In this document: in pieces, positions 30,252-39,912 of the stretch
How the letters are laid out: every line of letters begins with the position of its first letter
How positions within the stretch are numbered: position 1 is the first letter of the stretch
Source: Deltaproteobacteria bacterium
Lineage (GTDB): Bacteria > Myxococcota_A > Polyangia > Polyangiales > Ga0077539
Assembly: GCA_947477565.1 (NCBI GenBank)
Contig: CANJUR010000002.1
Location: forward strand, 124,001-188,000
Direction of reading: 5' to 3'
DNA length: 64,000 nt
The notes under the pieces: generated by a model
What the model was told of the DNA's origin: nothing
Database searches by the model: none
The model's input: only the letters and a program-made list of their open reading frames with translations
Position numbers and translations under genes: made by a program

Positions 30252-31651
30252 GTCGCCTGGAGCGTATGGAGGGTAAACGACTTGATTCCGGTGTCCTTCT
30301 GGTGTCCGGCGACGATGCCAATGGTGTCGCCGTCGCGCATCGGAAGGGTCTCTCGCGCGATGCGAGCCGCCAGCGCGAGCGTCTCGTTGGGCATCTCCGG
30401 CAGCGCGTGAACCACGGGGATCACGCCCCACTGCAGTGCCATTCGCTGAGCTACATCGCGGAGCGCCGTGACCCCGATGATGGGGGCGCGCGGACGAAAC
30501 TCCGCCACCATGTCCGCGGTGTGCCCAGCGCGCGTAAACACTACGATCGCCGCGAGCTTCGCGTGCCGTGATGTGAGCGACGCGGCCGCCGCGCACGCGT
30601 GAGTGAAGTCCCAGTCCATCTTCTGCAACGGTGGCTCGGTGAGCTGCTCGTAGAGCGTAGAACCTTCGATTTCCCGGATGATGGTGTCCATCATCTGAAC
30701 CGCGAGCACAGGGTACCGCCCGCTCGCAGTCTCGCCGGAGAGCATCAGCACATCGGTGCCGTCGAGCACGGCGTTGGCGACGTCCGCAGCCTCTGCGCGC
30801 GTCGGCCGCGGCGAGCGGATCATCGAGTCGAGCATCTGCGTCGCCGTCACCACCAGCTTGCCGTGCGTGTTGGCCAGCAGGATCGCCCGCTTCTGCGCCA
30901 GCGGAACCTTCTCCGGGCCGAGTTCAACGCCCAGGTCGCCGCGCGCCACCATGATGCCGTCGCACGCCAGGATGATCGCCTCGAGGTTGTCGATCGCCTC
31001 GGGCTTCTCGATCTTCGCGATGATCGGAATCCCTTCGCCCACCGCGAGGCGCGCCTCGTGGAGATCGTTGGGGTGGCGAACAAACGACAGCGCAAGGAAG
31101 TCCACCCCGAGTTCGCGCGCGAGCAGCACGTCTTCCTGGTCTTTCTCCGTGAGCGCCGGCACCGAGAGCCTCGCGCCCGGCACGTTGATGCCCTTCCGAT
31201 CCGAGAGCGTACCGCCCACCTCCACGATGGTCTCGAGGTCCTCGTCGTGGATGGCCGTCACGCGCAATCGCAGCAGCCCGTCGTCGAGGAGCACCGGATC
31301 GCCGACGCGGAGGTCGCGCCAAAGGGGATAGGTGATGGACACCGCGTGGACGTCGCCCGGCACCGCGCGCGTGGTCAGCAGGAAGGCCGCACCCTCGATG
31401 AGTTCGACCGGCCCGTTAGCGAACGTGCGACAGCGAATCTTCGGCCCGGAGAGATCGCCCAGGATGGAGATGTTGCGTCCAGCACGGGCCGCGGCCGCGC
31501 GGAGGTTGTGCACTGCGACACGGTGATCGTCAGGCACCCCGTGGGAGAAGTTGACTCGGAAACCGTCGACGCCGGCCGCGATGAGGGCGTCGAGGACGGA
31601 CGGATCACGACTGGCCGGGCCCACGGTCGCTAGAATCTTCGCTTTGCGCAT
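30248..31651 (-). CDS. pyk: Pyruvate kinase
   Basis: 467 residues, normal length for the bacterial enzyme, which makes pyruvate and ATP from phosphoenolpyruvate and ADP in glycolysis. Signatures include KILATVGPASRD and FRVNFSHG at the N-terminus, the active-site block IIAKIEKPEA, and GIMVARGDLGVELG with Mg2+-binding acidic residues. A C-terminal regulatory domain (AAAASLTSRHAKLAAIVVFT) is present. The start is the ATG at 31651, preceding the conserved first strand; a longer in-frame opening upstream is not homologous. It is divergent from the cystathionine beta-synthase gene across 115 bp, which must hold both promoters, though no hexamers stand out. Confidence 0.95.
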   Translation of the reverse strand: MRKAKILATVGPASRDPSVLDALIAAGVDGFRVNFSHGVPDDHRVAVHNLRAAAARAGRNISILGDLSGPKIRCRTFANGPVELIEGAAFLLTTRAVPGDVHAVSITYPLWRDLRVGDPVLLDDGLLRLRVTAIHDEDLETIVEVGGTLSDRKGINVPGARLSVPALTEKDQEDVLLARELGVDFLALSFVRHPNDLHEARLAVGEGIPIIAKIEKPEAIDNLEAIILACDGIMVARGDLGVELGPEKVPLAQKRAILLANTHGKLVVTATQMLDSMIRSPRPTRAEAADVANAVLDGTDVLMLSGETASGRYPVLAVQMMDTIIREIEGSTLYEQLTEPPLQKMDWDFTHACAAAASLTSRHAKLAAIVVFTRAGHTADMVAEFRPRAPIIGVTALRDVAQRMALQWGVIPVVHALPEMPNETLALAARIARETLPMRDGDTIGIVAGHQKDTGIKSFTLHTLQAT

Positions 31652-31766
31652 GCGCGGACGATGGCACGCGGCGAACGGCCCGGACAGTGCTCGACGCGCG
31701 GTGGCACTACCGCGATGTTGCGGGGCTGTGCTAGTCCCCGCCCCGAAGAGGAGCGAAGAATACGCG

Positions 31767-33167
31767 ATGATGCACGGCGCCCGAGCAAACATCCTTGATG
31801 CGGTCGGCAATACCCCGATCGTCCGCTTGAACCGGGTGGTACCGCCCGACCTTGCGGCGGAGATCTACGTGAAGTGCGAGTTCATGAACCCCGCGGGTTC
31901 GATGAAGGACCGCATCGCGATCAACATCATCAATCGCGCAGAGGCCGAAGGGCGGCTGAAGCCCGGCGGCACCATCGTGGAGGCGACCAGCGGCAACACC
32001 GGTGCGGGCCTCGCGATGGTCGGGTCCGTGCGCGGCTACCGCTCGATCTTCGTGATGCCCGACAAGATGTCGCAGGAGAAGATCTCGTCGCTCCGCGCCT
32101 GGGGTGCCAAGGTGGTGGTTTGCCCCACGGCGGTCGAGCCCGCGGACCCGCGCAGCTACTACTCCGTCGCGCGGCGGCTCTCCGAGGAGACCCCCAACGC
32201 GATTCTCGCGAACCAGTATCACAACCCCGCCAACCCCGAGGCTCACTACCTCTCGACGGGCCCCGAGATCTGGGAGCAGACCAACGGCGAGTTTGACGCG
32301 TTCGTGTCGGGTATGGGCACCGGCGGCACGCTCTCCGGCACGGGCAGGTACTTCAAGGAGAAGAACCCTGCGATCCAGATCGTGGGCGTCGATCCGGTGG
32401 GTTCGGTCTATTACGACTTTGTCAAGCACGGGCAGGTGACCCGCGCGTTCTCGTACAAGGTCGAGGGCATCGGCGAGGACTTCTTCCCGACCACGATGAA
32501 CCTAAAGATTCTCGACGACTGCGTGCGCGTCGATGACCGCGAGTGCTTCATGATGACCCGCGACCTCGTGCGCCTCGAGGGCATTTACTGCGGTGGATCG
32601 TGCGGCGCGGCGGTGGCCGGCGCCATCAAGTGGGCGCAGGGGCGCAACAAGAAGGAGCGCATTCTTGTGATGCTCGCGGACAGCGCCGGCCGGTACCTCA
32701 GCAAAATCTTCAACGAAGACTGGATGCGTGAGAACGGCTTCTCGGGTACGGAGCCCTCCCTCGGCACCGTGCGCGAGATGATGCTGACCCGCAGCCAGCA
32801 GCTGGTGACGGCGCGCTCCGATGACACGCTGCGTCAGGTTATCGCGAAGATGAAATCGCTCGGAATCTCGCAGCTGCCGGTGGTCGATGGAGACCACATC
32901 CGCGGCATCGTCACGGAGGTCGATGTGCTCCGCAACCTCGTCTCCGGCGAGGCCAACATGGACGGCACCATCACCAACATCCTCGACAGCGACTACGCCA
33001 CGGTGACCCCGGAGACGCGCGTCGATTTGCTGCAGAGCGTGCTTGCGGAGGCGAAGGTCGCACTGGTCGCGGACGGCACCCGACTCCTCGGGCTCGTCAC
33101 GAAGATCGACCTCATCGACTACCTCTCGAAGCGCGTCACCGCGGTGGCCGAGTCGAAGACCGGCTGA
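31767..33167 (+). CDS. cbs: Cystathionine beta-synthase with tandem CBS domains
   Basis: 466 residues. A fold-type II PLP catalytic domain (about 1-335) with the PLP lysine in PAGSMKDR and the phosphate loop TSGNTGAGLA is followed by GMGTGGTLSGTGR. Two C-terminal CBS repeats (about 345-460; LVTARSDDTLRQV ... LPVVDGDHIRGIVTEVDVL) make a Bateman module that in other enzymes binds S-adenosylmethionine or adenosine nucleotides. It lacks the N-terminal heme segment of the animal enzyme. It probably condenses serine and homocysteine, the first step of reverse transsulfuration; O-acetylserine-dependent cysteine synthesis is an alternative. AGAGGAG lies upstream of ATG 31767 (31770 is possible). Confidence 0.9.
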   Translation: MMHGARANILDAVGNTPIVRLNRVVPPDLAAEIYVKCEFMNPAGSMKDRIAINIINRAEAEGRLKPGGTIVEATSGNTGAGLAMVGSVRGYRSIFVMPDKMSQEKISSLRAWGAKVVVCPTAVEPADPRSYYSVARRLSEETPNAILANQYHNPANPEAHYLSTGPEIWEQTNGEFDAFVSGMGTGGTLSGTGRYFKEKNPAIQIVGVDPVGSVYYDFVKHGQVTRAFSYKVEGIGEDFFPTTMNLKILDDCVRVDDRECFMMTRDLVRLEGIYCGGSCGAAVAGAIKWAQGRNKKERILVMLADSAGRYLSKIFNEDWMRENGFSGTEPSLGTVREMMLTRSQQLVTARSDDTLRQVIAKMKSLGISQLPVVDGDHIRGIVTEVDVLRNLVSGEANMDGTITNILDSDYATVTPETRVDLLQSVLAEAKVALVADGTRLLGLVTKIDLIDYLSKRVTAVAESKTG

Positions 33168-33183
33168 ACCGAGCACTGACGCC

Positions 33184-34200
33184 ATGGCCCTTCCCCCCGT
33201 CGCACTCATCACTGGCGCCAACGGCGAGATCGGTCGCTCGTTGCTCGAGCGGCTCCACGCCGACGGCCGCTACCGCGTGGTCACCCTCGACCTGACTCCG
33301 CTGCCTGAGCACTTTCGACCGATGTGCCACGAGACCTACGCGGGCAACATCCTCGATCGCGACCTCCTCAATCAGCTCGCCGCGCAACACGAGATCGAGG
33401 TTGTCTTCCACCTCGCGGCGCTGCTCTCGACCCGCGGCGAGCGCGACCCAGACCTCGCGCACCAGATCAACGTCGAGGGCACGCTGCACCTGATGCGCAT
33501 GGCGCAGCAGCAGTCTGCGCGCCTCGGCAAGCCCGTGCGCTTCGTGCTGCCCAGCTCCATTGCGGTTTACGGCATGCCTTCGCTCGAAGCCAAGGCGGCC
33601 CATCTTCGCGTCACCGAGGAGCAGTTTCTCGAGCCGATCACGATGTACGGCTGCAACAAGTTGTACTGCGAGCATCTCGGTCGGTACTTCATGCGCCACT
33701 ACCGCTCGGTCGGGCCGGTGTCCGCCAACGCGCGGCTCGACTTCCGTGCGATCCGCTTCCCGGGGCTCATCTCCGCCGACACTGTCCCCTCTGGCGGCAC
33801 GAGCGACTACGGCCCGGAGATGCTGCACCACGCTGCGCAAAACAAGCCCTACGCGTGCTTCGTCGGCCCGGAGGCGCGGCTGCCGTTCATGGCCATGCCC
33901 GACGCAGTGCGCGCGCTCTTGCAGCTCCTCGACGCGCCCGCCGAAACACTCAGCCTACCCAGCTACAACGTGGGTGCATTCAGTCTCTCGGCGGAGGAAT
34001 TCGCCGATCGCGTGAAGCGCGCCTTCCCCCACGCGGACATCACGTTCGCACCAGACGCGGGGCGCGCCGGTATCGTTGACTCGTGGCCCGGCGATGTCGA
34101 TGACGCTCGCGCCCGCGCCGACTGGGGCTGGCAGCCCACCTATGACCTCGACCGCGCCTTCGACGACCTGCTCGTCCCCGCCGTGCGCGCTCGCTACTAG
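33184..34200 (+). CDS. tdh: L-threonine 3-dehydrogenase, short-chain (SDR/epimerase-like) type
   Basis: 338 residues with an extended-SDR Rossmann fold. NAD-binding GANGEIG at the N-terminus, then the FHLAALLS segment, catalytic Ser in LPSSIAVYG and the YxxxK pair in YGCNK. The C-terminal DSWPGDVDDARARADWGW closely matches the terminal signature of SDR-type threonine dehydrogenases rather than sugar epimerases. The reaction oxidises threonine to 2-amino-3-ketobutyrate with NAD+. Its partner 2-amino-3-ketobutyrate CoA ligase (kbl) is not in the window. It follows the cystathionine beta-synthase gene after 16 bp and may be co-transcribed, linking two routes of amino-acid use. Confidence 0.85.
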   Translation: MALPPVALITGANGEIGRSLLERLHADGRYRVVTLDLTPLPEHFRPMCHETYAGNILDRDLLNQLAAQHEIEVVFHLAALLSTRGERDPDLAHQINVEGTLHLMRMAQQQSARLGKPVRFVLPSSIAVYGMPSLEAKAAHLRVTEEQFLEPITMYGCNKLYCEHLGRYFMRHYRSVGPVSANARLDFRAIRFPGLISADTVPSGGTSDYGPEMLHHAAQNKPYACFVGPEARLPFMAMPDAVRALLQLLDAPAETLSLPSYNVGAFSLSAEEFADRVKRAFPHADITFAPDAGRAGIVDSWPGDVDDARARADWGWQPTYDLDRAFDDLLVPAVRARY

Positions 34201-34254
34201 ACGTAGTCCCCGCTTTCCGCGAACTGCCTCGGTGACGTAAGTTCGTGCGAAGGC

Positions 34255-37200
34255 ATGTCGACGGCCAATCCACAGCGCCTCGGTCGATACATCGTCACGC
34301 GGCGCCTCGGGGTGGGCGGCATGGCGGAAGTTTTCCTCGCCCGCTCGCGCGGCGCGGAGGGCGTCGAGAAGTCACTCGTGGTGAAGCGAATCCTCCCGGA
34401 TTACGCTGAAAATCCGCACTTTCGTACGATGTTCGTGGACGAGGCGCGGGTCGCGATGCGCCTCAACCACCCCAACCTCGTGCAGGTGTACGGCTTCGAG
34501 TCCGACGGCCCGACGCTCTTGCTGATCATGGAGCACGTCGATGGGCCCGACCTCGGGCTGCTCCTCGCGACGGCGCGACGAGCGGGTGAAAAGGTTCCGC
34601 CGGTGGTGGCCGCGCACGTACTCCGAGAGCTCGCCCGCGCGCTGCACTACGCCCACGAACGCCTCGACGAGCAAGGCCGTCCGCTCGAGATCGTGCACCG
34701 CGACGTCTCTCCCGCCAACGTGCTGCTCTCTTACGAGGGAGCGGTAAAGCTCGGTGATTTCGGCATCGCGCACGCGCGGTCGGCATCCTTTACCGAGACT
34801 GGGATGGTGCAGGGCAAGTACGGCTACATGGCGCCGGAACAGGCCCGTGGCGAGCCCGTCGATCGCCGTACGGACGTCTTCGCGCTCGGCGTGGTGTTGC
34901 TTGAACTGCTGCTCGGTCGGCCGTGGTTCGCGGACGTCCCGGACTCGGACACGCTCCTCGCGCAGGTGCGCGAAAACCTCCTGCCCGATGCCGACGTGCT
35001 GGTGCCCGATGCGCCCGACGCCCTGCGCGCCGTGGTGCGTCGCGCGATGCGCCCCAACCGCGACGAGCGGTTCGCCACGACGCGGGAAGTCGCGCTGACA
35101 CTCAACGCCTTCCTGCACGTGGCAGAACAGCAGCCCGACGCCATCACCCTGGAGCAGTTCCTTGAGAAGGTGATGCCACGTCGGCCTTCGAGCGGATCGC
35201 CCGCGTCACTCTCCTCCCATCCACCCCCGTTGGGTCCGCAGGAGTCGGCTCCGACGGTCGGCCCGGGGGTGTTCGTACCCGACGATTTTGGCGCGGCGAG
35301 CGTCCACACGATCTCGACCTCCGATCACTACGCGAGCGTCACCCTCCCGGAGCTGATGCTCCTGTCCGATGTCGCAGCACCGCGGCCGCCGCGCGTTGAG
35401 ACCCAGGGCGCTGTACGCGAGCGCGTCAACGTCGCGGTGATCGTCGGGCGTATCTCCCGTCCGGCCACGTCTCCAGAGACCCGCGAGCTTGTCTCCCTCA
35501 TCGACGCCCTCGCCTTCAAGGCCGCCGCCACCCTCGAATGGAACGGCGACGATCACTTCACCCTCCTCGTCGGCGTGCTCCGTCCGCAGGTTGATGACCC
35601 GCTCCGGGCGGCGCGTCTCGCACTCGATCTCCTCGACGCCGCACGCACCCTCGCGGCGGACCTCGAGAGCATCGATGTGGCCCTCGTCGAATTCGCTCCC
35701 ACGCTGAGCCTTGGGCTCGCGCGCGGACTCGTGGCGTGCGCCTTCGACGCCGACGGCATCCCGATTCGCTTCGAGCCGGTGGACGACGCTCTCACCGTCG
35801 CGAATGGGCTTGCCGGCGCCGCGCGCCCCGGTGAGGCTCTGCTCGGCGCCGCGCTCGCCCGGTTTGTCCGCCGTGCGTTTGTTCTGCGCGAGGCAACTCC
35901 AAGGGGCGCGAGCGTCGGTCGGGCGTGGGCGCTCGAACGCCTCCGTGGGCGCGCCGAGCGCGACGCCTCCGCGGAGGTGCAGGGCTTTGCGCTCCTCGGG
36001 CGGGAGGTTCCGATGGTCGACCTGCGCGATGCGTACGCCGCGGTGATATTCACCGAACTTGGCGCTGCGCGGCGGGTGGTCGGCGAGCTTGGAATCGGTA
36101 AGTCCACGTTATTAGGGGCATTTGCGGAGGGTCTCCTCAGCGGCGCGACCCCGACGCGGGTGCTGCGCGTCGAGGCGTCGCTCGGCACCAACCGCGTGCC
36201 CTTCGCATTCATCGCGCAGCTCCTACAGCAGTTGCTGGTACTCCAGCGCAGCGGTGCGCCACTGCTGCCGTCCGACCTCGCAGACCGCGATGAACTCGGC
36301 CGCGCGCTCGATCGCGCCGTGCAGCGCGGAGGCGCAGGAACCCTAGGGCGACGGGCCGCCGTTCGCGCGCTTCGGTCTTGCCTCGGGCTCGAACCGCACG
36401 ACGAATCCGCAGAGGTGGCCATCACACGCGAGCTTGCGCTGGTGCTCCGCCCGATGCTCTCTGAGACCGCCGCGGATGGTCCGATGGTGCTGCTCCTCGA
36501 CGGGCTCGAACTGGCCGACCCACCGAGCCGCGCGCTCGTCGCCGACCTCGCCCGGCGGCCCCCCGGTGCGCCGGTGTTGGTGGTGCTCGGACTCCGCGAT
36601 GACGACACGCTGCAGACAGAACTGGGCGGCGTGCCGGAGATCGAGGTCGGGCCGCTCGACAACGAATCGCGGCGGCGGCTCATCGCGCAGTCACTCGGGG
36701 CCGACTACGCCTCGGATGCGCTGGTGCGGGAGGTCAGCGCTGTGGTCGGGGGCAACCCCCTCGCGATGCTGGAGGTGGTCGAGGCGCTGAGTGAGCGCGA
36801 TCGGGTGCGCGCGCGGGCGCAGATCGATGGCGCGGGGGAGATCATCGCCGACCTCGTCACCGACGACCGCGGCGAGGCCCTGCTGCCAGGGACCCTCGAC
36901 GAGGTTCTCGCCGCCCGCATCGACGCGCTACCGCCGACGAGCCGCGCGCTGCTCCGTTGGTGCGCGCTCTGCGAAGCGGAGCTCACCCGCCCGCTCGTCG
37001 ATGCCCTCGGCGGACCGGAGGGCTCCCGAGTGCGCGCTCGGCTTGTGACCGACGGAATCCTGGTGGAGCCCGCCGGGGCGCTGGAGTCGACCACGGTGCT
37101 TTCCTTTGCGCACGCAGCCCTTCGGCGGCTGCTACGCGCGGCGGTGGACCCGACGGCGCTGCCGGCGATGCACGCGCGGCTCTCGGAGGTGCTCGAACGC

Positions 37201-38679
37201 CATGACGTGGCGCCCGCAGCGGCGGTGCGACTGCAGACCGCTCTGGCCATCCACCGCGAGTCGGCGGGTGCAACGCGGCCCGCGGCCCGCGCCTGGATGG
37301 AGGCCGCGCTAGGACTCTCTGGCGGAGGGGCACGAGGACAGCGCGAGGCCGTCACAGCGCTTGAGCGGGTGTTGACGCTCTGCGCGGGTACGCGTGACCA
37401 GGAGGGTCTGCGGCTGCAGGCGATGGCCTGGGAGGGGCTCGAAGAGGCTGCGCGGGGCGGTGGGCACGACCGGCAGCGTCGGCGGGCACTGCTGGCGCTA
37501 CGAGAGGTAGCCGTGGCCTCGCAAGACCCGGGAGTGATCGCGCGTGCGCTCACCCGGCAGGCCCGCTTCAAGATTGAGATCACGCCCGGGCTCGACACTG
37601 CGCGGGACGTCGTCGCGGCGGTGCGGGCTGCGCGGCGGGCGGGCGACGCGCGCACGGAGGCTGAGGCGCGTTGGGCCTGGTCGGTGCACCTGGGGCACCG
37701 GGGAGAGTTTCGGTCGGCGATCGAGCAGGCCGACGCGGCGCTGGTGGCACTGCGAGGCCAGGCGGAGATTCCCCACGCGCTCGAGGTCGAGGTGCTGGTG
37801 ACGCAATCGAGCACGCGGCGCTGGGTGGGCGAGCATTCGGCGGCGCTCGAGATCGGGGCGGAGGCGGTAGCGACGGCGACGCACTTTGGTCCGCGGTGGC
37901 TGCTCGGGGCGGCGTACGACGCTGTGGGGATGGCGTGCCTGGCGGCCGGGGCGCCGGCGGAGGCACTGCGGTTTTTCCGAACTGCGATCTCGCTCGAGCG
38001 CGAGGTGGGCGGGCGCGATCGGCTCGCGCGCACAGTGCTGCACGCGGGCAAGGCGTGGGGTGCGCTGGGCCGCTCGACGAGGGCGCTGCAGTTCGTACAG
38101 CGGGCGGTGTCCCTCGCCGCGGCAGTGCGCCACGGGTTCAGCGGAACCCTTGCGGAGTCGCTCGTCACGCTCTGTGAGCTACTGGTGGACCGCGGGGACA
38201 TCGACGACGCGGCGGCAGCGATCGAGCGTGCGCGCGCGCTGCTCGGGACGACCGGCGGGCGCTACGCATACGTGCGCCTCTGCCTCGGCGACGGGCGGGT
38301 GCTGCTCGCGCGGCGGCAGTACCGACTCGCCCGCGTGGCGACGGAGAGCGCGGAGGAGGCGGCGCTGGAGTCGGGTATTTCGCTGGAGGGGCTGCGTGCG
38401 CGGGCGAGTACGGCGCTGGCGACTGCGCACCTCGGCGACCGGGCAGCGGCCCAGGCGACGCTTGAGCGGGTGCTCGCTGATCCGCTGATGGCGAACCCGG
38501 CGCACTTCCACGAAGGAGCGCGGGTGTTGCGGACGTGCGCGGAGGCACTTCGGGTGCTGGGCGCGACGCCAGGCGGGGACATGGCGAGCGCCGAGGCGAT
38601 GGCGCAACGCGCGGGTGCACTCGAGCAGGCAGTGATGGCGACGTGGCGCGTGGCGCCGCGGGAGGTTTCGACGACGTGA
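34255..38679 (+). CDS. Ser/Thr kinase fused to degenerate cyclase-like, AAA ATPase and TPR domains
   Basis: 1474 residues. A Hanks-type kinase (about 9-300: G-loop LGVGGMAEVF, HRDVSPANV near 148, DFG near 168, APEQ), then a Ser/Pro-rich linker. Residues about 385-560 have the outline of a class III nucleotide cyclase homology domain (LSLGLARGLVAC ... VANGLAGAARPGEALLG) but no catalytic metal residues are evident. A STAND/AAA-type ATPase follows with Walker A GELGIGKST (about 610) and Walker B MVLLLDG (about 743). The last 450 residues are TPR-like helices. No membrane span. The architecture resembles large myxobacterial signalling kinases. The stop overlaps the patatin GTG in GTGA. Confidence 0.85.
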   Translation: MSTANPQRLGRYIVTRRLGVGGMAEVFLARSRGAEGVEKSLVVKRILPDYAENPHFRTMFVDEARVAMRLNHPNLVQVYGFESDGPTLLLIMEHVDGPDLGLLLATARRAGEKVPPVVAAHVLRELARALHYAHERLDEQGRPLEIVHRDVSPANVLLSYEGAVKLGDFGIAHARSASFTETGMVQGKYGYMAPEQARGEPVDRRTDVFALGVVLLELLLGRPWFADVPDSDTLLAQVRENLLPDADVLVPDAPDALRAVVRRAMRPNRDERFATTREVALTLNAFLHVAEQQPDAITLEQFLEKVMPRRPSSGSPASLSSHPPPLGPQESAPTVGPGVFVPDDFGAASVHTISTSDHYASVTLPELMLLSDVAAPRPPRVETQGAVRERVNVAVIVGRISRPATSPETRELVSLIDALAFKAAATLEWNGDDHFTLLVGVLRPQVDDPLRAARLALDLLDAARTLAADLESIDVALVEFAPTLSLGLARGLVACAFDADGIPIRFEPVDDALTVANGLAGAARPGEALLGAALARFVRRAFVLREATPRGASVGRAWALERLRGRAERDASAEVQGFALLGREVPMVDLRDAYAAVIFTELGAARRVVGELGIGKSTLLGAFAEGLLSGATPTRVLRVEASLGTNRVPFAFIAQLLQQLLVLQRSGAPLLPSDLADRDELGRALDRAVQRGGAGTLGRRAAVRALRSCLGLEPHDESAEVAITRELALVLRPMLSETAADGPMVLLLDGLELADPPSRALVADLARRPPGAPVLVVLGLRDDDTLQTELGGVPEIEVGPLDNESRRRLIAQSLGADYASDALVREVSAVVGGNPLAMLEVVEALSERDRVRARAQIDGAGEIIADLVTDDRGEALLPGTLDEVLAARIDALPPTSRALLRWCALCEAELTRPLVDALGGPEGSRVRARLVTDGILVEPAGALESTTVLSFAHAALRRLLRAAVDPTALPAMHARLSEVLERHDVAPAAAVRLQTALAIHRESAGATRPAARAWMEAALGLSGGGARGQREAVTALERVLTLCAGTRDQEGLRLQAMAWEGLEEAARGGGHDRQRRRALLALREVAVASQDPGVIARALTRQARFKIEITPGLDTARDVVAAVRAARRAGDARTEAEARWAWSVHLGHRGEFRSAIEQADAALVALRGQAEIPHALEVEVLVTQSSTRRWVGEHSAALEIGAEAVATATHFGPRWLLGAAYDAVGMACLAAGAPAEALRFFRTAISLEREVGGRDRLARTVLHAGKAWGALGRSTRALQFVQRAVSLAAAVRHGFSGTLAESLVTLCELLVDRGDIDDAAAAIERARALLGTTGGRYAYVRLCLGDGRVLLARRQYRLARVATESAEEAALESGISLEGLRARASTALATAHLGDRAAAQATLERVLADPLMANPAHFHEGARVLRTCAEALRVLGATPGGDMASAEAMAQRAGALEQAVMATWRVAPREVSTT

Positions 38680-39887
38680 CGACGGAACGATGGAGCAAGC
38701 CGGTGGTCCCCCGGTCCGTGGCGCTGGTGCTGTCCGGAGGAGGCGCGCGCGGGGCGTACGAGGTGGGGGTGCTGTCGTACCTCTACGGCGAACTCACGCG
38801 ACTGCGAGGCAACGTGGTGCCGCGGGTGGACGTCATTTGCGGGACGAGCGTCGGGGCGATCAACGGGTGCTACCTCGCGTCGCACATGGCTGACCCGGTC
38901 TCCGGCGTGAAGCGTCTCATCGACCTCTGGACCTCCATGGCCTTTGAGCAGGTGCTGCGCTTCGACCTTCGGCAGGCGATGCGGCTGCCGCGGATGCTGA
39001 CCGGCGGCAGCCAGGCCACCGGGCTATTCGATGTGCAGCCGATGGTCGATCTCGTCACTCGCGAGATCAGCTGGAAGATGGTCGCCCGTTCGCTCAAGCG
39101 GGGGCTCCTCCGGGGGCTCTCGGTGAGCGCGACGGAGATCACCACGGGGCGCACCACGCTCTTCATGGACACCGCGCCGGACGTGCCGCTGCCGTCCGGG
39201 CTCGGCGCCCGCGTAGTGGTCGAGCGCCAGCCCATCGGACCCGAGCACGCGCTGGCGAGCGCGGCGATCCCGCTGGTGTTTCCGCCGGTGCGCATCGGGT
39301 CGATGCTCTACTGCGACGGCGGACTGCGGCAGAACACCCCTATCGCACCCGCGATTCGCCTCGGAGCAGAGCGCATCCTGGTGATCGGGCTCGCGCGCGA
39401 GTCACACGGCGCCGTGGTCAACGAGTCCCCGGTCGGTCGCTTCAACGAGTCGCCGGGCGCGCTCTTCCTTTTGGGCAAGGTGCTCAACGCGTTTCTCCTC
39501 GACCACGTGCAGACTGACATCGAGTTGCTCGAGCGCATCAACCAGATTCTGGCGGACGGCGAGAGCGCCGCGGGCCCGGGCTTCGCCGATCGACTAAGCG
39601 CGCAGGCGCTCGCGCGCGGCGGGGAGCCGTATCGGCGGGTGGAATCGCTGGTGGTGCGACCGAGCCAGGACATCGGTCGGCTTGCGGCGCAACACGTCCG
39701 TCGGGGCAAGCTCTCGGGCTCGCTCGTGGCACGGCAGCTTCTCAACCTGCTCGACAACACGATGAACGACGAGAGCGACCTCGCCAGCTACCTGCTCTTC
39801 GACGGCGCGTTCGCGCGCAAGCTCATCGACCTCGGGCGCGCTGACGCCGAGGCACAGCGCGACCGACTCCTGGCGTTTCTGGAATAA
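38676..39887 (+). CDS. Patatin-like phospholipase
   Basis: 403 residues from a GTG at 38676 overlapping the kinase stop (GTGA), with GGGAGG about 11 bp upstream. The family's oxyanion loop GGGARGAYEVGVL, the nucleophile GTSVG (GxSxG) and the catalytic Asp in DGGLRQNTP are all present, so it is expected to be an active Ser-Asp-dyad lipid acyl hydrolase. A helical C-terminal extension of about 130 residues follows. No signal peptide is apparent, suggesting cytoplasmic or type-specific export. Coupling to the multidomain kinase suggests it may be a target or effector. Confidence 0.9.
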   Translation: MTTERWSKPVVPRSVALVLSGGGARGAYEVGVLSYLYGELTRLRGNVVPRVDVICGTSVGAINGCYLASHMADPVSGVKRLIDLWTSMAFEQVLRFDLRQAMRLPRMLTGGSQATGLFDVQPMVDLVTREISWKMVARSLKRGLLRGLSVSATEITTGRTTLFMDTAPDVPLPSGLGARVVVERQPIGPEHALASAAIPLVFPPVRIGSMLYCDGGLRQNTPIAPAIRLGAERILVIGLARESHGAVVNESPVGRFNESPGALFLLGKVLNAFLLDHVQTDIELLERINQILADGESAAGPGFADRLSAQALARGGEPYRRVESLVVRPSQDIGRLAAQHVRRGKLSGSLVARQLLNLLDNTMNDESDLASYLLFDGAFARKLIDLGRADAEAQRDRLLAFLE

Positions 39888-39912
39888 TCCGCGGCGGGGA
39901 GACTGCCCGCGA

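Noticed and set aside
30252-30596. N-terminal extension of the membrane protein into pyk
   Set aside because: It overlaps the conserved pyruvate kinase C-terminus and has shadow composition; GTG 30251 is the plausible start.
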